Positions 58,391 to 64,000 of a DNA stretch of 64,000 nt are shown piece after piece. The position numbers were made by a program, and so were the translations under genes. Position 1 is the first letter of the stretch, and each line of letters starts with the position of its first letter. Source of the DNA: Pleodorina starrii (Eukaryota; Chlorophyta; Chlorophyceae; Chlamydomonadales; Volvocaceae); the NCBI GenBank assembly GCA_030267565.1, contig BRXU01000001.1:5890001-5954000 (forward strand), read 5' to 3'. The notes under the pieces were generated by a model. That model worked only from the letters and a program-made list of their open reading frames with translations. It was not told the origin of the DNA and did no database searches.

Positions 58391-61300
58391 ATGGCCCTTA
58401 ACATGCGCACCGTCGCCAGCAATGTGGTTGCCCAGCAGCAGCAGGGCGCCCGCACGCCGATGCGGGTCTCGGTGAATGCCAAGTCGGTAGTCACTCTCCG
58501 CGTTGCGCCCTTTCAGGTGTGGGACAAAAGGACGCATTAGACAAGCTATAAGCAGCGATTGGATCTAGCTTTAGAGCGAAATCAAGTATTATTGCTTCAT
58601 CGTTCGCGACCTTCACCTTTCGCAGGGCGCCTCGATTGCTCCTCAGCGTGCGAACCTGCAGGGTAAGGTGATGTAGGAACCTGGCTTAGATCTAAGAAAG
58701 GCGTTCATTACTGACCTCGTGTTCTACTTTACGTCCTTGCAGTCCGTGTCGCTGCCGCTGCCGAGGTGAAGTCCGAGAAGGAGCTCGGTAAGGAACTTGA
58801 TAAGTAATCCTACTTTTTGCGAAGGTTTTGGCGCTGGGCAGTGGTATCAACTTTGTTCGCCTCTTTCTGTCGGCCACAGGCCAGGCGCGGCCCATCTTCC
58901 CGTTCACGGCCATCGTCGGTCAGGATGAGATGAAGCTTGCGCTCATCCTTAACGTTATCGACCCCAAGATCGGTGGCGTCATGATCATGGGTGATCGTGG
59001 CACTGGCAAGTCCACCACTATCCGTGCCCTGGCCGACCTCCTTCCTGAGATGAAGGTGCGATTGCGGGGCCAACCCCCATCGGATAACCCCTGTGCATTT
59101 TCGACGAGTTGGTGCTTTTGCGAGGATTTCAGGCTTCTTCGGGCGGGTGTGTGGGTTTAGCTGACGGTCAAGAACCCGGGCCATTGCAGGCCTCCCTCTT
59201 GCAACCGGTGGATAACCTGGTGCCAATCGTGCATGTTCTGGTGCCCTGCACGTGCCCATGCAATGCGATCGCACAATCACGCTCCTCCGTTCCATCTGTG
59301 AGCGTTCTCGCTGCCCTCCCTCCGTTCAGGTGGTCGCCAACGACCCCTTCAACTCTCACCCCGAGGACCCTGAGCTGATGTCTGAGGAGATCCGCAACCG
59401 GGTCAAGGCGGGTGACCAGCTGCCCGCAGGCACCAAGAAGATCCCCATGGTGGATCTGCCGCTGGGTGCCACTGAGGACCGCGTGTGCGGTACCATCGAT
59501 ATCGAGAAGGCGCTGACGGAGGGTGAGTAATGGGGTGGCTGCTGAAGATGGTATGGGGGATGGATCTTCAGGCAGGTGGCTAATCTGAATAGATAGGAGA
59601 CTCGAGGAAGAGGAGGGCCTCCGGGGATGGAGAATATTTCGGGCATGGGTCCGGTACCTGGGGCAGCTGTTGAGGGGATGAAAAGGCGTTGTGAGGCCCT
59701 AGTGCCCAGGCCGTGGGGTTCGAGGCCAGTAACGGAGGGCCTGGGACTGAGGGCACATCTTCGTGGGTAAACGGGATGATGATGGATGGGAGATCAACGC
59801 TAGGTGGTGACGAAGCACAGCATACGCGATTAGGTAAGAGCGGTACGGGTTGCGGCTTGTGTAGTCGTTGTGGGACGACAATAGGTTATCAGTTCCACGG
59901 CATTTGCGCAACGTGTACCATCACAGTGCGGGCAAGGGCTACGAAATGAATCTTGGGGCGCGCAAATGCGTACTGTTCTGATGGGCTCCCGGGTTCTCCC
60001 CAGCAACTTCTTCTGGGGATAAGGTGCTCAGAGCTAGCGCACAGGTTTGACAGGGTCCGAGCCGGGCCTAAAACAGGGTACCACCCAGCACCTCGCCACT
60101 AGGACAGGTGCAGTCCCGCCGCAGCAGATCACCTTGCTGCGCACGTCATGCTGCGTACTGCATTGTTGGCAGGCTCTTCGCGAGATGTCAGGTTCCCCAT
60201 CTTACTCGCGCCCTTCTCACCTCCCGGCCTCCTGCACATGATCACCACCAAAACACCGTTCCCCCCCATCCGCCTGTCACGGCACAGGTGTCAAGGCTTT
60301 CGAGCCGGGCCTGCTGGCCAAGGCCAACCGTGGCATCCTGTACGTCGACGAGGTGAACCTGCTGGATGACCACCTTGTGGATGTGCTGCTGGACTCTGCG
60401 GCTAGCGGCTGGAACACGGTGGAGCGTGAGGGTATCTCCATCAGCCACCCCGCCCGCTTCATCCTGGTCGGCTCGGGTGGGTGAGGTTGAGTCAAGGGGT
60501 CGGATTCCCCAAGGGGGGCTGGGAAAGGGAAGGGGATGTGGAAAGCTGTTGCATTGCACTCGGTGGACTGGAGGACCAGGGATCCGCTATGGGATGATTT
60601 GTGCGTGTAGTTTTCGGGATTGAACGTGGTCTGGTGCGGCAGCAGGTTGCGTGCGGTGGGTTCGACGGAGGGCTTGGGAGGTAAGGCTTGGTTTTCGCGA
60701 ACTGGCCCCTGCGGAATATTGGGAAAATTGTCGGAATACCAGGCTGGTATCTCTTGCGCCGCTGCGTTGGCCAAAGATCAAGCCACATCGCCGCGTCCAG
60801 AAACACGTTTACCCGCCCTCCACCCAGTCCCTCTCCTGTCGTGACCCCTGAACCTCCTCTGCTCCGCCTCCCCAGGCAACCCCGAGGAGGGTGAGCTGCG
60901 CCCGCAGCTGCTGGATCGCTTCGGCATGCACGCCCAGATCGGCACCGTCAAGGACCCCCGCCTGCGGGTGCAGATTGTGTCGCAGCGCGCCACCTTCGAT
61001 GAGAACCCGGCTGTCTTCCGGTGAGTGGTCGTGTGGAACCGCTGCTGTCCTGTTGTGCCTCGAGGATGGCCGGCGAGCCGTGTCGTGGGCATTTTGTATC
61101 GCCAGCTGGGAGCTAAGCTCAAGGTCCCTCGCCTCTGGCCCACACGGTTGGACACGAGCTCGTCGGGGGGCGCATGCGGGGATTGGTGGGGGGGAAAGGA
61201 CATTGCACGCCGATCTGCGACCAGATGTCGTGGACCGGCCCTTGCACTGTATGTCCTTCGTTACGATTTTCTTCAATGCCTTATCATGGGTCGGTTTCTA

Positions 61301-61644
61301 ACCCCCGCAGCAAGGACTACGAGTCCGGCCAGAACGCGCTCACGAACCGCATCGTGGAGGCTAGCAAGCTGCTCAAGCAGGTGGAGGTGTCGTACGACTA
61401 CCGTGTCAAGATCTCGCAGATCTGCTCGGACCTCAACGTGGACGGCATCCGCGGCGACATCGTGACCAACCGCGCCGCCAAGGCGCTGGCCGCTTTTGAG
61501 GGCCGAACCGAGGTTACCCCGGAGGACATTTACCGCGTCATCCCCCTGTGCCTGCGCCACCGCCTCCGGAAAGACCCGCTGGCGGAGATCGACGATGGCG
61601 ACCGCGTGCGGGAGGTGTTCAAGAAGGTTTTCGGCATGGAGTAG
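58391..61644 (+). CDS. CHLI: Magnesium-chelatase subunit I, 8 exons
   Basis: The AAA+ ATPase subunit of the chloroplast Mg-chelatase, which together with subunits D and H inserts Mg into protoporphyrin IX. Exons: 58391-58516, 58626-58662, 58743-58787, 58880-59055, 59330-59522, 60288-60476, 60876-61020, 61311-61644; phases join to 414 residues, about the Chlamydomonas CHLI length. Residues 1-~60 form a transit peptide. Walker A is GDRGTGKST, Walker B is [13 protein letters not shown], and the family motifs [51 protein letters not shown] and [11 protein letters not shown] are intact. The gene ends KVFGME. No truncation or missing key residue is seen. The start is the first ATG and matches the MALNMR start known for Chlamydomonas. 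Confidence 0.97.
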
Positions 61645-62779
61645 AGGGTCTGCTCTGACGGGCACATGCCAGAAGAGGAGCCATGCTGGTCGGAAAAAGG
61701 GTATCATGGGGAAGATGATGGATGACGGAAGGACGGGGAACAAGCGCTATAAGCGCTCAAGGCTTCGGACGAGCGAAGGGAGCAACCGGATGACGGAAGG
61801 AAATGGATTGCGGGGCACTGTAGCAGGGTGTTAGCTTTTCTGACGCGGACCTTTTGAGACTACTTGGCGACGCGTACTCGCCTGGGCTATGGATAGATCA
61901 GTTGACCTTTTCAGACACGGTGGCTCCGTAACGGACAGCGCCTTGCAGACCCTCGGGTCGTTTGAAGCGCATGACTACCGCACCGCAGAACAGCAGGCAT
62001 GGTACAGGGCGTTGAGGACATTTATTCAGCAGTCTCTGTTGAAAGAGGCCTGTGCCTTGGGGGCGTCGCTCTCTGACATATGACTGTGGTGCAGGTTGTT
62101 CGGGTTGCATGTCATCGTCGTAGTGTGTTGAGGACGCCTCATGGAGTGGCGAGCTCACGCTCGGCAGCTGCAATCAGGTGCGATCGGACACCAGACGGTA
62201 TTCTCGTCGAGCGTATTGGATAAGGGTGATGGTCTGATGGACTGGACAGTGATGCGAGATGTAGACTTTTGACCTTGCAATAGAAGCGGGGGACTGAAGT
62301 GGCGATTTCGGTAGCAAATGAGTGTACGGACCCTGTCTGGGCACGTTTCATTTAAATATATACGTGTCCGAAAAGTTTGTATACCGTCCAAATCAATTGC
62401 CACCATATCCCAGTCAGTCCCCAATTCGGACCAACCAAAGGTGTAGCCCTAGGTAAAAGTTCCTCCAAACGGACGCATGTACAGGTACCCTACGAAGCAC
62501 GCATGCAACCCCTAGATCGCTGAGCATGCAGGGGCACACGTGTCGATCAAACTACAGTCCATCTAACCCTTAAGCAACCCCAAACCTAGATGCTCAGTTC
62601 GGACATGAATCTTGCAGCGGGAACAGGCATAATGACTGACCGTCGTTATTTGTCTACAACGCATGGGCTACAACCCCACTGCCATGCGGCAGATAAGCCT
62701 CCGCGAGACCCCGCGGCTCAGCTTCGGCTTGGGGCCAGCACCAGGGTCACCTGCCCACGCAGCAACGCCGTCCGCCTTT
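61645..62779. other. Spacer between convergent CHLI and DEAD-box helicase genes
   Basis: 3' flanks of both genes. A 64-codon frame at 61889-62083 has no recognisable features. A TATATATA-like run at 62353-62362 has no gene start nearby. Confidence 0.5.
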
Positions 62780-64000
62780 TTACAAGGTCTTGTTAAGGAC
62801 CTTGATGAATTCATCTTCGTCGTCCCATTTGAGCTCCTCGATGGACTTCTTGAAGTAGCTGGAGATGCGGTTCATTACGTCAATGTCCTGTAAGCGTGTG
62901 CGGAAGTGTTGTAAGGGCTATTTAGGCAATGACGAAAGGTACCGTACCGGTCGGGGCCGTCAACCTTTCAAAGGTTTTGGGGTTTTTCTTCTAGCAGCGC
63001 TTTGCGCTTGGCGTGGCCAGACGAGGGCTTCATGTGGAGGTCGTTGGCATAGTCGGCGCATTGGATTAAAAGACATCAGTGCCGGCCGATGGTTGGTTGA
63101 TCCTATGGGCCAACGGACGACGATTCGACGCGTTTTACTTCTGGAGAGGCCCGCCACCAATCGGAAAAAAGACAGTTGACCCCATTGGAAATTACCATTC
63201 GCTGCTCAGACACGCACAAATCATTTAGCATTGCGCCGTCATCGGGTCGCGGCAGGGCGGGGAGGCAGGAGGCGCCTCGGCGGGAGCGGCAGGAGCCGCA
63301 CCACCGCCGCAGCCTCTTTACCCCTTCCTACCGCATAACCCTCGGGCTGCCTCTTGTTCATCATCATTGCAGCGATGCGACATTGCACATGCGACATTGC
63401 ACGCGAATGAAATGCATTGCCATGCCGCACTAGCAGCATGAAGGGGCTCACCCATTACCTGCTCTTTGCTGAGGACAGAATGCGGATCTGGTTCGACAGG
63501 CACGCAGGCGGCACGCACGCATGCACGCAGGCGGCACACAGGCCATGCTGTTTGAAAACGAAAAGCTCAAGGCGGTGCCTCTCCATTTGGGCAGTCTAGG
63601 CCGCAGGGCCTTCGCACCGCCCCACGGCCCCGCCAATCCTACCTGTGCCGTGCACATGAGGTTAAAGGCAGCACCCTTGCGTCCGAAGCGCCCAGAGCGG
63701 CCGATACGGTGCAGGTAGGTCTCGTAGGCGGGGGTAACCTGGTCGCGCTCCACCGGCACGTCGTAGTTGATCACCAGTGTCACCTGATTTGGTGGTGGTG
63801 GGTGCGTGGGTGGGCGGGGCGGGGAGGGGCGGCGTGAGGGCACTCGGCAGGAAAGGACAAGGGCAGGGCACGGCATGCTCCCGTAGGGTATCACTTCATT
63901 GATGTCGCAGGGCAGGCGCCCGCGGAGGGAACACGGCCCTGCGGCCGCCCAGGTACGGCTCCCATAGTGTCAATGTTACGCGCCGTGCCGCGCGCCCTTC
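62780..64000 (-). CDS. DBP5/LOS4-like DEAD-box RNA helicase, 3' part only
   Basis: Two exons are visible: 63783-63643 and 62887-62780, both phase 0, joining directly. The first encodes [15 protein letters not shown] and then [15 protein letters not shown], helicase motifs V-VI, with the spacing and AFNLM ending typical of DBP5/DDX19/LOS4. The second encodes [16 protein letters not shown] and a short acidic C-terminus; its stop TAA lies within a TTGTAA that could also be the polyadenylation signal. Family members act at the nuclear pore in mRNA export and in translation termination. The ATPase domain and all upstream exons lie beyond the right edge of the window. No further exon was identified between 63784 and 64000. 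Confidence 0.8.

Overview
This window looks like nuclear DNA of a chlamydomonadalean/volvocine green alga. It is GC-rich, its genes carry many short introns with GTGAG/GTGCG/GTAAG donors and C/T-rich acceptors ending in CAG, and it has abundant microsatellites. The clearest taxonomic marker is a complete eight-exon gene for Mg-chelatase subunit I (CHLI), which resembles the Chlamydomonas protein closely. The species cannot be decided from the sequence alone. All exon models were read by eye from reading frame, splice sites and phase; none is confirmed by transcripts.

Layout, left to right. (1) 1.76-4.15 kb, plus: an unrecognised protein with sixteen SUMO-acceptor motifs, a SUMO-interacting motif and a frame break near its 5' end. 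(2) 5.9-10.3 kb, minus: an 11-exon Golgi-type carbohydrate sulfotransferase. (3) 11.9-17.2 kb, minus: an 11-exon secretory protein with a CmcI-like (cephalosporin hydroxylase/rhamnosyl O-methyltransferase family) C-terminus. (4) 17.8-18.4 kb: a small element with terminal inverted repeats. (5) 19.7-20.1 kb, minus: a small Lys-rich protein. (6) 20.6-26.8 kb, plus: a large GmrSD-like DUF262/DUF1524 protein with an 80-bp-arm foldback in one intron. (7) 29.2-34.9 kb, minus: anthranilate synthase alpha (TrpE), 11 exons.

(8) 37.2-40.5 kb, minus, and 46.8-48.8 kb, plus: two divergently oriented RNase T2 paralogues with identical intron positions. The first carries an extension of more than 500 residues with a membrane span. 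Between them lie a minisatellite of about 60 copies of a 19-bp unit (41.7-42.8 kb), an alpha/beta-hydrolase (43.3-44.8 kb, minus) and a frame-broken small ORF. (9) 50.5-55.6 kb, minus: a 10-exon ACC-synthase-like aminotransferase. (10) 57.6-58.1 kb, minus: a plastid-type [2Fe-2S] ferredoxin, divergent from CHLI (58.4-61.6 kb, plus) across 262 bp. (11) 62.8 kb to the right edge, minus: the 3' part of a DBP5/LOS4-like DEAD-box RNA helicase.

The genes do not form an operon-like pathway. Local themes are glycan modification or secretion (sulfotransferase, CmcI-like protein, RNase T2 pair), plastid metabolism (TrpE, ferredoxin, CHLI) and two unusual proteins, the SUMO-motif scaffold and the GmrSD-like protein.
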